Translations under genes and position numbers: made by a program
Assembly (NCBI RefSeq): GCF_002250705.1
Contig: NZ_NMVP01000017.1
Location: forward strand, 1-38,765
Source of the DNA: Enemella evansiae
Lineage (GTDB): Bacteria; Actinomycetota; Actinomycetes; Propionibacteriales; Propionibacteriaceae
Length of the DNA stretch: 38,765 nucleotides
Direction: 5' to 3'
Part shown: positions 14,842 through 22,554 of the stretch, in pieces
How the letters are laid out: the number at the start of each line of letters is the position of its first letter
Position numbering within the stretch: position 1 is the first letter of the stretch
Notes under the pieces: model-generated
Seen by the model: the letters and a program-made list of their open reading frames with translations, nothing else
Told to the model about the DNA's origin: nothing
Databases searched by the model: none

Positions 14842-16316
14842 ATCCGGGCCAGGGCCGCCGCGATCAGGGCGGCGGCCTCTCGGGCCCGGGTCTCCGGCAA
14901 CCGGGCGTACCCGCACACCAGCCCGCCCGATCTCGATTCGCCCGCCCCCGGGTCGCCGAGCCAGTAGTCGCTGAGCGCCTGACAGGCCAGGCCGTCGACC
15001 AGCAACCGATCACGGAGCGCGCGGTCGTCGATCCCGGCCGGCAACCGCAGCACCACATGCAGGCCGGCCTCGATGCCCTGCAGCACCAGTCCGGGCAGCA
15101 GATCCCGGCAGGCCTCGGTGAACCGGGACCGACGGGCCGCGTACCCACGCTGGGCGCGCGCCAGTTGGCGTACCAGGGCCCCCGAATCGACGAACTCGGC
15201 CAGCGCCGCGGCCGCCACCGGGTTGACCGAATCCCCTGTCCTGGCAAGGAAATCCTGCATCGGCTCCCGCAACCGGCGGGGCAGCACCACCCAGGCCACC
15301 CGAAGTTCCCGGGCCAGCATCTTGGAGGCCGTGCCGAGATAGATCACCCGCTCGGCACCGGCGTTCATGCTGTGCAGCGAGGGCATCGGCGCCACGTCAT
15401 AGCGGAACTCGCCGTCGTAGTCGTCCTCCAGGATCAGCGCATCGTGCGCGGTCGCCCAGTCGAGCAGCGCGGCCCGCCGGGCCACCGACATCCGGCTGCC
15501 CAGCGGGTACTGGTGGGCCGGGGTGACATAGCAACCCCACTCGTCACCCAGGTCATCGACCCGCAGCCCCTCGGCATCCACCGGTACCGGCCGCACCCGG
15601 GCGCCACTGCTCTCCAGCGCCCGCCGGCCGGTCGAATAACCCGGCTCCTCGAAGGCGATCGCCCGGTCCGGTTCCCCGACCAGCCCGACCAGCGCCCGCA
15701 GCGCGGCATTCACACCGGGGAAGAGGAAGACGTCGGCGGCGTCGCAGACCACCGCACGATTGCGGCGCAGGTGCTCGGCCAGCGCACGGCGCAACGGTTC
15801 GTGGAAGCTGTGGCCGAATCCCGGGCGCAACGCCGTCACCGCGTCGGCCGGTGGTTGCAGCGGTGCGGCGGCGGCGCGGCGCCAGGCGCGGGCCCAGTCG
15901 CGGTCGTCGATCAGCCCGGGATCGGGATGACCCGGGCGCAGGTCGAGCCGGATCGGATGCGCGGTCCCCTCCGCCCCGGCCGACTGTGGTTCCGCCTCGG
16001 TCGGATGGGTGTACGCCCCGGCCAGCGACGCCGATCGGGCGCCGGGCCCGACCCGGGTCGCCGACCCCGCAGTGGCGACCAGGAATCCGGCCGCGCTCAA
16101 CTCCTCGTACGCCGCCACGACGGCCGAGCGGGCCAGGCCGAGGTGCCGGGCCAGCGACCTGGTCGACGGCAGCGGGTCACCGTCGTGCAGCTGCCCGTCG
16201 GCGATCGCCCGCACCAGGGCGGCCGCGAGCTGGCTGGCCTGCCGACCGTCCCGGGGGTCCAGGGCGAGCGTGAGATGGAACGGCGTAGCGTGACGGGGCA
16301 AGACGATCCTTCCCAT
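14811..16316 (-). CDS. MocR/PdxR-type regulator (GntR HTH fused to aminotransferase-like domain)
   Basis: A 501-residue transcription factor that binds pyridoxal phosphate through an aminotransferase fold. The GntR winged helix is near residues 20-85 (LAAALVRAIADGQLHDGDPL, STRSLARHLGLARSAVVAAY). The fold-type I domain follows, with LFPGVNAALRALVGLVGEPD and ILEDDYDGEFRY. The PLP lysine is in YLGTASKMLARELRVAW. I set the start at ATG 16316 (MGRIVLPRHATPFHL). The frame stays open upstream, but that part runs antisense through the amidase gene and is a shadow. Divergent from the amidase operon with 76 bases between, so it may regulate those genes, itself, or the convergent PNPOx-fold gene. Confidence 0.88.
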   Translation of the reverse strand: MGRIVLPRHATPFHLTLALDPRDGRQASQLAAALVRAIADGQLHDGDPLPSTRSLARHLGLARSAVVAAYEELSAAGFLVATAGSATRVGPGARSASLAGAYTHPTEAEPQSAGAEGTAHPIRLDLRPGHPDPGLIDDRDWARAWRRAAAAPLQPPADAVTALRPGFGHSFHEPLRRALAEHLRRNRAVVCDAADVFLFPGVNAALRALVGLVGEPDRAIAFEEPGYSTGRRALESSGARVRPVPVDAEGLRVDDLGDEWGCYVTPAHQYPLGSRMSVARRAALLDWATAHDALILEDDYDGEFRYDVAPMPSLHSMNAGAERVIYLGTASKMLARELRVAWVVLPRRLREPMQDFLARTGDSVNPVAAAALAEFVDSGALVRQLARAQRGYAARRSRFTEACRDLLPGLVLQGIEAGLHVVLRLPAGIDDRALRDRLLVDGLACQALSDYWLGDPGAGESRSGGLVCGYARLPETRAREAAALIAAALARIQAEPGAPPA

Positions 16317-16392
16317 GAGCTCGGCACCTGGGTTCGGCTCAGGATAGGCGGAGTGGGGAACTGACGGCTTCAGGGTTGAAGCAGGAGGACAA
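16317..16392. promoter_or_regulatory. Divergent promoter region, MocR regulator / amidase operon
   Basis: These 76 bases must hold promoters in both directions and are the natural place for MocR binding sites. AAGCAGGAGGACAA just before GTG 16393 is a strong ribosome-binding site for the amidase. I see no clear pair of direct repeats of the kind PdxR proteins bind. Confidence 0.45.
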
Positions 16393-17808
16393 GTGAGCGA
16401 AGACTTCCGCAGCGCACAGGAACTCCACCGGGCGTACGCCGCAGGGGAGCTGTCCCCGGTCGAGGAGCTGGAGCGGACGCTGGCCCGCACCGAGGACCTG
16501 CAACCGGTGCTCAATGCGATGAGCCGGATGGACACCGACACCGCCCGCGAGCAGGCCCGGCAGGCCGAACAGCGCTGGCGCGGGGGCAGTGCCCGGGGAC
16601 CGCTGGATGGCGTACCGATCACCGTCAAGGACAACGTCCCGGTCGCCGGCCGGATCGCCCGCGCCGGATCGCGCGGCACCCCGGACACCCCGGGGAGGGT
16701 GAACGGCCCGGTGGTCGACCGGTTGCTGGAGGCCGGTGCGGTGATCGTCGGCGCGACCACGATGCCGGACTGGGGCTGCAAGGGTGTCGGTGATTCGCCG
16801 CTGTGGGGCACCACCCGCAACCCGTGGGACCGTTCGCTCACCCCTGGTGGGTCGAGCAGTGGCGCGGCGGCCGGGGTGGCGGCCGGGATGACGCCCTGGT
16901 CGATCGGCTCCGACGGTGCCGGATCGATCCGGATGCCGGCCGGATTCTGTGGCCTGGCAGGGATCAAGCCCACCTACGGGCGGGTCGCGATGCTGCCCGG
17001 CAGCGCCTTCGGCTCGCTCTCCCACCAGGGCCCGCTGGCGCGTACCGTCGGCGACCTGGCGATCCTGCTGGACGCGATCGCCCAGCCCGACGACCGGGAC
17101 GGGATGAGCTGGCCGGGACCCGGTTTTCAGGTGCCGTCCGGTGACGGTTCCCTCGACGGGCTCCGGGTCGCCGTCGACATCGACTGGGGCCCGTATCCCG
17201 CCGCCCCCGAACTGCGGGCGGCGGTGCAGCAGACCGCGGACCGGTTGGCGGCCCGCGGCGCCCGGGTGGAGCCGGTGCCGGTCGATGTCACCGGTGCCCG
17301 GGAGACCCTGGATCTGTTGTGGGAAACGGGTTGCGCGGCGGTGATCGACCACGCCGGGCCGGAGCGGCGCGAGCTCTTCGATGAGACGATGCGCTATTTC
17401 GCGGATCGGGCGGCCGGGCACACCGCGATCCAGTACGCCGATGCGATGGCTTCCCGAACCCTGCTCGCCGGCCGGTTCGCCGCCCTGCACCGGGACTGGG
17501 ACGTGCTGCTCACCCCGGTCACCACGACGCCGGCCTTCGAGGTGGACACCGATATCCCGGCCGGGTCGGGAATGGAATCCTGGCTGGACTGGGCGCCCTA
17601 CACCTATCCGTTCAATCTGACCGGGCAGCCGGCGATGACGGTGCCGGCCGGGGTCGATGAGCGGAACCGACCGCTGGCGATCCAGTTGGTCGGGCCCCGG
17701 TTCGCCGACCAGCGGTTGCTGGCGGTGGCCGCGGCGATCGAGGCGGAGACCGGCGGTTTCGCCGGACTCAGCGACGGGGGCCGGCGATTGGATCTGGAGG
17801 GTCGATGA
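16393..17808 (+). CDS. Amidase (amidase-signature family)
   Basis: It hydrolyses amide bonds with a Ser-cisSer-Lys triad. K79 is in GVPITVKDN, the cis-Ser is in PGGSSSGAAAG (S154), and nucleophile S178 is in SDGAGSIRMPAG. The family signature continues CGLAGIKPTYGRV and QGPLARTVGDLAILLDAI. At 471 residues it is full length. The start is GTG 16393 behind an ideal AGGAGG. GatA-type function is unlikely because no gatB or gatC is adjacent. Its ATGA overlap with the next gene, a C45-type hydrolase, suggests the two act on the same class of amide or acyl-amino compound. No signal peptide, so cytoplasmic. Confidence 0.9.
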   Translation: MSEDFRSAQELHRAYAAGELSPVEELERTLARTEDLQPVLNAMSRMDTDTAREQARQAEQRWRGGSARGPLDGVPITVKDNVPVAGRIARAGSRGTPDTPGRVNGPVVDRLLEAGAVIVGATTMPDWGCKGVGDSPLWGTTRNPWDRSLTPGGSSSGAAAGVAAGMTPWSIGSDGAGSIRMPAGFCGLAGIKPTYGRVAMLPGSAFGSLSHQGPLARTVGDLAILLDAIAQPDDRDGMSWPGPGFQVPSGDGSLDGLRVAVDIDWGPYPAAPELRAAVQQTADRLAARGARVEPVPVDVTGARETLDLLWETGCAAVIDHAGPERRELFDETMRYFADRAAGHTAIQYADAMASRTLLAGRFAALHRDWDVLLTPVTTTPAFEVDTDIPAGSGMESWLDWAPYTYPFNLTGQPAMTVPAGVDERNRPLAIQLVGPRFADQRLLAVAAAIEAETGGFAGLSDGGRRLDLEGR

Positions 17809-18992
17809 GTCCGGCCGTGCAGTCCGCCGGTCCGCCGCTGGTCGTGGTGCAGGGAACACCGGAGCAGATGGGGGAGCGGCTCGGTGACCAGACCGCCGAG
17901 TTGGTCGCCGATTCGCTGCACCACTATCTGGGGCAGTTCCGCGATCTGGCCGGGTTGGCCGAGGACGAGGTGCGCCAAGCCGGGGCCCGGTTCGGCGAGA
18001 TCTGCGCTGGCTTCGACCCGATCACCGAGCGGATGCTGCGCGGCCTGGCGCACGGTGCGGGGGTGGATCCGGAACTGATCTTCGCGCTGAACGCCCGGAC
18101 CGAACTTCTCTACGGTGGTGAGGATTCCCGTGAGTCGAAGGAGTTTCAGGAGGAGGGCTGCACCTCGCTGGCGGTGCTGGGATCGCACACCGCCGCCGGC
18201 CGGTTGCTGGTCGCGCAGAACTGGGACTGGCATCCCCGGCAGCAGCGGACCTCCTTCCTGCTGGCCACCCGCGACGATCGTGGGCATGCCGCGCTCACCC
18301 TGACCGAACCGGGGATGCTGGCCAAGTCGGGGATCAGTTCGACCGGGCTCGCGGTCTGCGCCAACCTGCTGGTGTCGGACCGGGACCGCGGGTGGGACGG
18401 GGTGCCGTATCACTTCCTGCTGCGTTCGGTGCTGCACGCGCCCCGGTTCAGCCGGGCGCTGCAGACGCTGCTGCAGGCCAGGCGGATCTCTTCGGGCAAT
18501 CTGATGCTCGGCGCCGCCGACGAGCACGGTGCGGAGGCGATCAATCTGGAACTGGCGCCGGGCTATCACGGGGTGCAGTACCCGGGCGAGGACGGGCTGG
18601 TCGCGCACGCGAACCACTTCGAACCGCCGGTGCCGTTCACCGATCTGCGCGCCGGCCGGGCCGCGCTCACCCTGCTCCGTCCGACCCGGGTCCGGCACCG
18701 GCTGGCGGATGCCCTGGCCGCCCGCGGGGTCGATGCGGCCGCGATCGCCGCTGCGCTGCGGGACCACTTCTCCGTCCCCGACAGCGTCTGCCGGCACCAG
18801 GATCCCGACGTCGCCGAGGCCGATCAGGTGATCACCTGTTACGCGCTGATCCTCGACCCCTTGGCCGGCCGGTTGTCGATCGCGACCGGCCCGGTCTGCG
18901 AGAACCCCTTCGCCAGTTGGGATCTCACCCGTGTCTTCGACGACGACCCAGCCCCCGAGGTCAGCCTGGAACCGGATCCCCACGATGGCTGA
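17805..18992 (+). CDS. C45-family autoproteolytic acyltransferase/hydrolase
   Basis: An N-terminal-nucleophile enzyme related to acyl-CoA:6-aminopenicillanate acyltransferase and to acyl-amino-acid hydrolases. In this family the precursor cleaves itself before a cysteine that becomes the nucleophile. Here C119 in EEGCTSLAV fits, preceded by an alpha-subunit-like segment containing LIFALNARTEL. AQNWDWHP at about 137-144 and the later NLMLGAADEHGAEAINLE match the family pattern. The 395 residues are a usual size. It is coupled to the amidase by ATGA. Its own TGA (18990-18992) is the first three bases of an interspersed repeat copy. The substrate is unknown. Penicillin synthesis is not implied; amide or N-acyl hydrolysis is likelier. 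Confidence 0.85.
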   Translation: MSPAVQSAGPPLVVVQGTPEQMGERLGDQTAELVADSLHHYLGQFRDLAGLAEDEVRQAGARFGEICAGFDPITERMLRGLAHGAGVDPELIFALNARTELLYGGEDSRESKEFQEEGCTSLAVLGSHTAAGRLLVAQNWDWHPRQQRTSFLLATRDDRGHAALTLTEPGMLAKSGISSTGLAVCANLLVSDRDRGWDGVPYHFLLRSVLHAPRFSRALQTLLQARRISSGNLMLGAADEHGAEAINLELAPGYHGVQYPGEDGLVAHANHFEPPVPFTDLRAGRAALTLLRPTRVRHRLADALAARGVDAAAIAAALRDHFSVPDSVCRHQDPDVAEADQVITCYALILDPLAGRLSIATGPVCENPFASWDLTRVFDDDPAPEVSLEPDPHDG

Positions 18993-19296
18993 GCGAGCGA
19001 GGAACGAGCGAGACGAAGCCACCGAGGACGAGTCCCTGCCAGACCGGCTCGGAATGCGGGAACAGCCGCCGAGCACCACGGAGTCCTGCCTGCCCTATCT
19101 AGGGCTGCTGGTGCTCGCCTGGGCGATCGGTTACCCGGTCTACATGCAGATCGTGCTGCAGATCAGGCGCGACTGCTCGATGTGTGAGGGCCCCGGGTAC
19201 GCCTTGGGCCTGCCGATCTTCTGCTTCGGCCTGTTCGTGGCGCTGGTGCTGCTGTGCTGGGTGGTGCGCGCGCTGGTGCGCCGATACAAAGAATGA
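18985..19296 (+). CDS. Small two-helix membrane protein with a CxxC motif
   Basis: I do not recognise this 103-residue protein. After a charged N-terminus it has two hydrophobic helices, about 50-70 (YLGLLVLAWAIGYPVYMQIV) and 80-98 (FCFGLFVALVLLCWVVRALV). Between them is RRDCSMCEGPG, a CxxC that could bind metal or form a disulfide. ATG 18985 overlaps the end of the C45 gene by eight bases. Bases 18990-19016 match an intergenic repeat copy at 24978-25004 at 25 of 27 positions. The first residues, MAERARNERDE, are therefore translated repeat DNA. The stop codon lies inside a long palindrome. A GTG at 18931 in the same frame is a less likely start. Confidence 0.6.
   Translation: MAERARNERDEATEDESLPDRLGMREQPPSTTESCLPYLGLLVLAWAIGYPVYMQIVLQIRRDCSMCEGPGYALGLPIFCFGLFVALVLLCWVVRALVRRYKE
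18990..19016. repeat. Interspersed repeat copy E, inside coding sequence
   Basis: Twenty-seven bases beginning TGAGCGAGCGAGG match 24978-25004 at 25 positions, the two differences being A for T. The copy provides the TGA stop of the C45 gene and codons 3-10 of the small membrane protein. Confidence 0.8.
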
Positions 19297-19361
19297 CCAT
19301 GGAATATTTGGCCCTCGGGCTGCACTATTCACATATAAGGGCGAATATTCCATGGTCATTC
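19291..19361. terminator. Long AT-rich inverted repeat between convergent genes
   Basis: GAATGACCATGGAATATT (19291-19308) and its exact complement (19344-19361) form an 18-base-pair stem. It extends imperfectly to about 24 pairs through GGCCCT/AGGGC. The loop includes the AT-rich CTATTCACATATA. The left arm contains the TGA of the small membrane-protein gene, and the right arm ends 13 bases before the MATE stop. It probably ends transcription on both strands. Its base composition is unlike every other hairpin here. Confidence 0.7.
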
Positions 19362-19373
19362 TCCCCGGATGGT

Positions 19374-20714
19374 TCAGACCCCGAGCCGCATCCACTTCTC
19401 GCCGCGGGCGCGGACGCCGAGGACGATCAGCCGGCCGAGCATCGAGATGCCGTATGCCGCCCAGAGCCAGATCAGGCCGGCGCCGAGCCGATCCACCAGC
19501 AGGGCGACGGGCACATAGGCCGCCGCCACCAGCAGTCCGCCGATCGCCAGGTATCGCGCATCGCCGGCACCGATCAGCACCCCGTCCAGCACGAAGACCA
19601 CCCCGGCGATCGGCTGCAGCAGGGCCACCACCAGCAGCACCCGGGTGACCAGTGACCGCACCTCGGGGTCGGGGGTGAACACCAGCGGCAGCAGCCAGGA
19701 CACCGCCGCGATCACCGCCCCGGCGACGATTCCGCCGACCACACCCCAGCGCACCATCATCGCGGTGAGGTGCCGGGTGGTCGCGGCATCACCGGCGCCC
19801 AGGTGCTTGCCGATCACCGCCTGGGCCGCGATGGCCACCGCATCGAGGGCGAAGGCGAGGAAGGACCAGATGGAGTTGACCACCTGGTGGGAGGCCAGGC
19901 CGACCGCCCCGGTGTGGGTCGCCACCACGGTCGTCGCGGTGATCGAGACCTGCAGGGCGAGGGTGCGCAGCACCAGCCAGCCGCCGTTGCGGGCGGCCGC
20001 CAGCACCCCGAGCGGACGGAACCGCAGCGGCGTACCCTCCCGGCGGGCGCCGCGGATCACCACATAGGAAAGGATTCCGGCCGCCAGCACCTGTGCGCAG
20101 ACCGTGCCGATCGCCGCGCCCGCGATGCCGAGACCGATCCCGTGCACCAGCACCAGGTTCAGCACGATGTTGGCCAGGTTGAGGGTGATCGCGACCTTCA
20201 GCGGGGTACGGGTGTCCTGCAGTCCGCGCAGCACCCCGGTGGCCGCCAGCATCACCAGCAGGAAGGGGAAGCCGAGCGAGGCCACTCGCAGATAGGCGTT
20301 CGCCTGCGCGGCCACCTCGGCGCTCGGCTGGTAGAGCGCGATCAGCTGCCCCTGTGCCAGCTGCAGGAAGACGGTGACCAGCACCCCGATCAGTCCGGCG
20401 AGCACGATCCCGTCGACGCCACCGGCCAGCGCCCCGCGCCGATCGCCCGCCCCGAGCCGCCGCGCCACCGTTGCCGTCGTGCCGTAGGCCAGGAAGACGC
20501 AGAGCCCGGCGATCACGGTGATGATGTTCCCCGCGATGCCCAGACCGGCCAGTTCGATGGTGCCCAGATGCCCGATGATCGCCGCATCCCCCATCAGCAG
20601 CAGCGGCTCCGAGACCAGGGTGGCGAAGGTCGGGATCGCCAGCGCGAGCACCTCCCGGCGATGGGTCGCGGGATCGGGCCGGGTCGGTGCGCGGTTCTCC
20701 TCCTCTGCTGCCAC
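19374..20714 (-). CDS. MATE-family efflux transporter (DinF-like)
   Basis: A multidrug and toxic-compound exporter of 446 residues with twelve predicted helices. Family features are IPTFATLVSEPLLLMGDAAI, IGHLGTIELAGLGIAGNI, FLAYGTTATVARRLGAGDRR, and the second-half equivalent AIAAQAVIGKHLGAGD. GVLRGLQDTRTPLKVAI is typical of the DinF branch. The start is GTG 20714; no strong ribosome-binding site is visible. It is divergent from the zinc-sensor gene with 70 bases between and convergent with the small membrane-protein gene. The substrate cannot be inferred. Confidence 0.92.
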   Translation of the reverse strand: MAAEEENRAPTRPDPATHRREVLALAIPTFATLVSEPLLLMGDAAIIGHLGTIELAGLGIAGNIITVIAGLCVFLAYGTTATVARRLGAGDRRGALAGGVDGIVLAGLIGVLVTVFLQLAQGQLIALYQPSAEVAAQANAYLRVASLGFPFLLVMLAATGVLRGLQDTRTPLKVAITLNLANIVLNLVLVHGIGLGIAGAAIGTVCAQVLAAGILSYVVIRGARREGTPLRFRPLGVLAAARNGGWLVLRTLALQVSITATTVVATHTGAVGLASHQVVNSIWSFLAFALDAVAIAAQAVIGKHLGAGDAATTRHLTAMMVRWGVVGGIVAGAVIAAVSWLLPLVFTPDPEVRSLVTRVLLVVALLQPIAGVVFVLDGVLIGAGDARYLAIGGLLVAAAYVPVALLVDRLGAGLIWLWAAYGISMLGRLIVLGVRARGEKWMRLGV

Positions 20715-20784
20715 CCGGTCAGCCTAGGGGGACGGTACGCCGCCGCGATTGCCGTCCGGGCACGTCCTCGGTTAATCTGCACAT

Positions 20785-20796
20785 ATGACGAGTCAT
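20785..20796. promoter_or_regulatory. Possible ArsR operator over the start codon
   Basis: ATGAC-GA-GTCAT is a perfect palindrome at the first codons of the zinc-sensor gene. ArsR-family sites often overlap the start of the regulator gene. An arm of five is short, so chance is a real alternative. Confidence 0.35.
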
Positions 20797-21156
20797 TCAG
20801 ATGTCGCGTCGGCCACTGTGCCGCGTCCGGATGCGGCGACGCTCACCCGGGCGGCCGACGCGTTCGCGCTGCTCGGCGACCCGAACCGACTGCGGCTGCT
20901 GATCTCGCTGCTGGACGGCGAGCAATGCGTCGGCGGTCTCGCCGAGGCGAACGGGCAGAGCGAGTCCGCGGTCTCGCACGCGCTCCGGCTGCTCCGCGCG
21001 CACGGCATCGTCGCGGCCCGGCGTTCCGGCCGGCACGTCTTCTATCGACTCGAGGACGCCCACGTCCGCAACCTGATCGAGATCGCCCTCGCGCACAGCG
21101 ACGAGGCCGATCACCTGGACCACAGCCACCACGGCCCGATTGAAGGAGACAACTGA
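20785..21156 (+). CDS. ArsR/SmtB-family metal-sensing repressor with a zinc-type alpha-5 site
   Basis: A 123-residue winged-helix repressor released from DNA by metal. The HTH is at about 46-80 (CVGGLAEANGQSESAVSHAL, RLLRAHGIVAARRSGRHVFY). The last helix contains D91, H93, H104 and E107 (DAHVRNLIEIALAHSDE). This is the same D-x-H-x10-H-x2-E spacing as the zinc-binding alpha-5 site of SmtB and CzrA. A histidine-rich tail (DHLDHSHH) may add a second site. C48 lies at the start of the recognition region. Its TGA overlaps the ATG of a CDF exporter by one base, so it surely controls zinc or a similar ion. ATGACGAGTCAT, a palindrome over the start codon, is a possible operator. Confidence 0.92.
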   Translation: MTSHSDVASATVPRPDAATLTRAADAFALLGDPNRLRLLISLLDGEQCVGGLAEANGQSESAVSHALRLLRAHGIVAARRSGRHVFYRLEDAHVRNLIEIALAHSDEADHLDHSHHGPIEGDN

Positions 21157-22073
21157 TGGGATCTGGACACAGCCACGGCCCGGCGATCGCACCCGGGCAC
21201 GCCGGTGCCCGGCAGCGCCGTCGACTCACCTTCTCGTTCATCCTGATCGCGACCTTCTTCGTGGTCGAACTGGTCGCTGGTCTGTGGACCGGTTCGCTGG
21301 CGCTGCTCTCGGACGCCGGCCACATGGCCGCCGACGTCTCCACCCTCGGCGCCGCGCTGCTGGCCACCCACATCGCGAGCAAGCCGGATGAATCGGGCAA
21401 GCGCACCTACGGCCGCTACCGCATCGAGGTCTTCGCCGCCCTCTTCGCCGCCGCGGTGATGATGGGTGTCGCGGTGTTCGTGATGATCGAGGCCATCGAC
21501 CGGATCGGCAAGCCCGTCGAGATCGCGACCTGGCCGATGATGGTCGTCGGCGCGATCGGCCTGTTGATCAACGTGATCGTGCTGTTCGTGCTCCGCGACG
21601 GCGCCTCGGAGAGCCTGAACGTCAAGGGTGCCTACCTCGAGGTGCTCGCCGATGCCGCCGGCTCGGTCGGCGTCCTCGTCGCCGGTGCCCTGATGATGTG
21701 GACCGGTAACGCCTACTGGGACACCATCGTGGCCGCCGCCATCGGCATCTTCGTCGCCGTCCGTGCGGTGATCCTGGGCCGTGAGGTGTTCGCCGTGCTC
21801 GGCCAGCACGTGCCGGCCGGGATGGACCCGACCCAGGTGCGCGCCGACCTGGCCGCCCTCCCGGGCGTACGCGATGTGCACGACCTGCACCTGTGGACGC
21901 TGACCTCGGGGATGAACGTCGCCACCGTGCACCTGGTCGCCGACGACGAGCAGCAGGTCCACTCGGTCCTCGACGAGGCCCGTCAGCTGCTCGAGGAGAA
22001 GCACGGCATCACCCACGCCACGCTGCAGGTGGAGCCGGAGGATCACAAAGGTTGCGCCGAGGTCGGTTGGTGA
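21156..22073 (+). CDS. Cation diffusion facilitator (CzcD/ZitB-type metal exporter)
   Basis: It exports Zn(II) or similar ions in exchange for protons. The 305 residues have six helices and a C-terminal cytoplasmic ferredoxin-like domain (DLHLWTLTSGMNVATVHLV). The N-terminus is histidine-rich (GSGHSHG). The helix-2 metal site is intact: H56 and D60 in SDAGHMAAD. In helix 5 the usual His-x3-Asp is E162-x3-D166 (YLEVLADAAGS). Glutamate at this place may shift selectivity, although similar variants occur in other actinobacteria as I recall. Coupled by a one-base overlap to the ArsR sensor. Confidence 0.93.
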   Translation: MGSGHSHGPAIAPGHAGARQRRRLTFSFILIATFFVVELVAGLWTGSLALLSDAGHMAADVSTLGAALLATHIASKPDESGKRTYGRYRIEVFAALFAAAVMMGVAVFVMIEAIDRIGKPVEIATWPMMVVGAIGLLINVIVLFVLRDGASESLNVKGAYLEVLADAAGSVGVLVAGALMMWTGNAYWDTIVAAAIGIFVAVRAVILGREVFAVLGQHVPAGMDPTQVRADLAALPGVRDVHDLHLWTLTSGMNVATVHLVADDEQQVHSVLDEARQLLEEKHGITHATLQVEPEDHKGCAEVGW

Positions 22074-22089
22074 GGCCAGAATTGCGGTC

Positions 22090-22539
22090 GTGACCACCCA
22101 CGAGTACGCCACCACGCTGAGCTGGAGCGGATCGACCGGCGTCGGCTACGACGGCTACGACCGCAGCCACACCGTCACCCCGTCCGGTGCGCCGGAGCTG
22201 ACGATCAGCGCGGATCCGGCCTTCCGCGGCGATCCGGCCCAGCTCAACCCGGAGCAACTGCTGCTGGCGGCCGCGACCTCCTGCCAGCTGCTGTCCTTCC
22301 TGGCCGTCGCCGCACGCGCCCGGATCGGCGTGGTGGCGTACGCCGACGAGGCCGTCGCGATCATGCCGGACGACGTGCGCCCGACCCGGATCACCGAGAT
22401 CGTGCTGCGGCCCCGGATCACCGTGCGCGGTGACGCGAGCCGGGTGCCGAGGCTGGTGGAGATCGCCCACTCCGAATGCTTCATCGCCAATTCGCTGGCG
22501 GTCTCGATGCGGATCGAACCGACCATCGAGGAGATCTGA
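22090..22539 (+). CDS. OsmC-family peroxiredoxin-like protein
   Basis: A thiol-dependent peroxide reductase-fold protein, 149 residues. The two redox cysteines are C65 in AATSCQLLSF and C130 in AHSECFIANS, both in the usual OsmC/Ohr positions. NPEQLLLAAATSC is a family signature. The start is GTG 22090, 16 bases after the CDF gene, so it may be the third gene of the zinc operon. Its preferred peroxide is unknown. It converges on an XRE regulator gene with a 15-base gap. Confidence 0.9.
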   Translation: MTTHEYATTLSWSGSTGVGYDGYDRSHTVTPSGAPELTISADPAFRGDPAQLNPEQLLLAAATSCQLLSFLAVAARARIGVVAYADEAVAIMPDDVRPTRITEIVLRPRITVRGDASRVPRLVEIAHSECFIANSLAVSMRIEPTIEEI

Positions 22540-22554
22540 GCGGCGGCGTACCCC

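Noticed and set aside
16317..16973. N-terminal extension of the MocR frame
   Set aside because: It runs antisense through the amidase gene; the GntR domain begins right after ATG 16316.
16393..17808. GatA subunit of the amidotransferase
   Set aside because: The amidase signature is present, but no gatB or gatC is adjacent and the operon context points to a free-standing amidase.
17805..18992. Penicillin acyltransferase in a beta-lactam cluster
   Set aside because: Only family resemblance supports this; no beta-lactam biosynthesis gene is present in the window.
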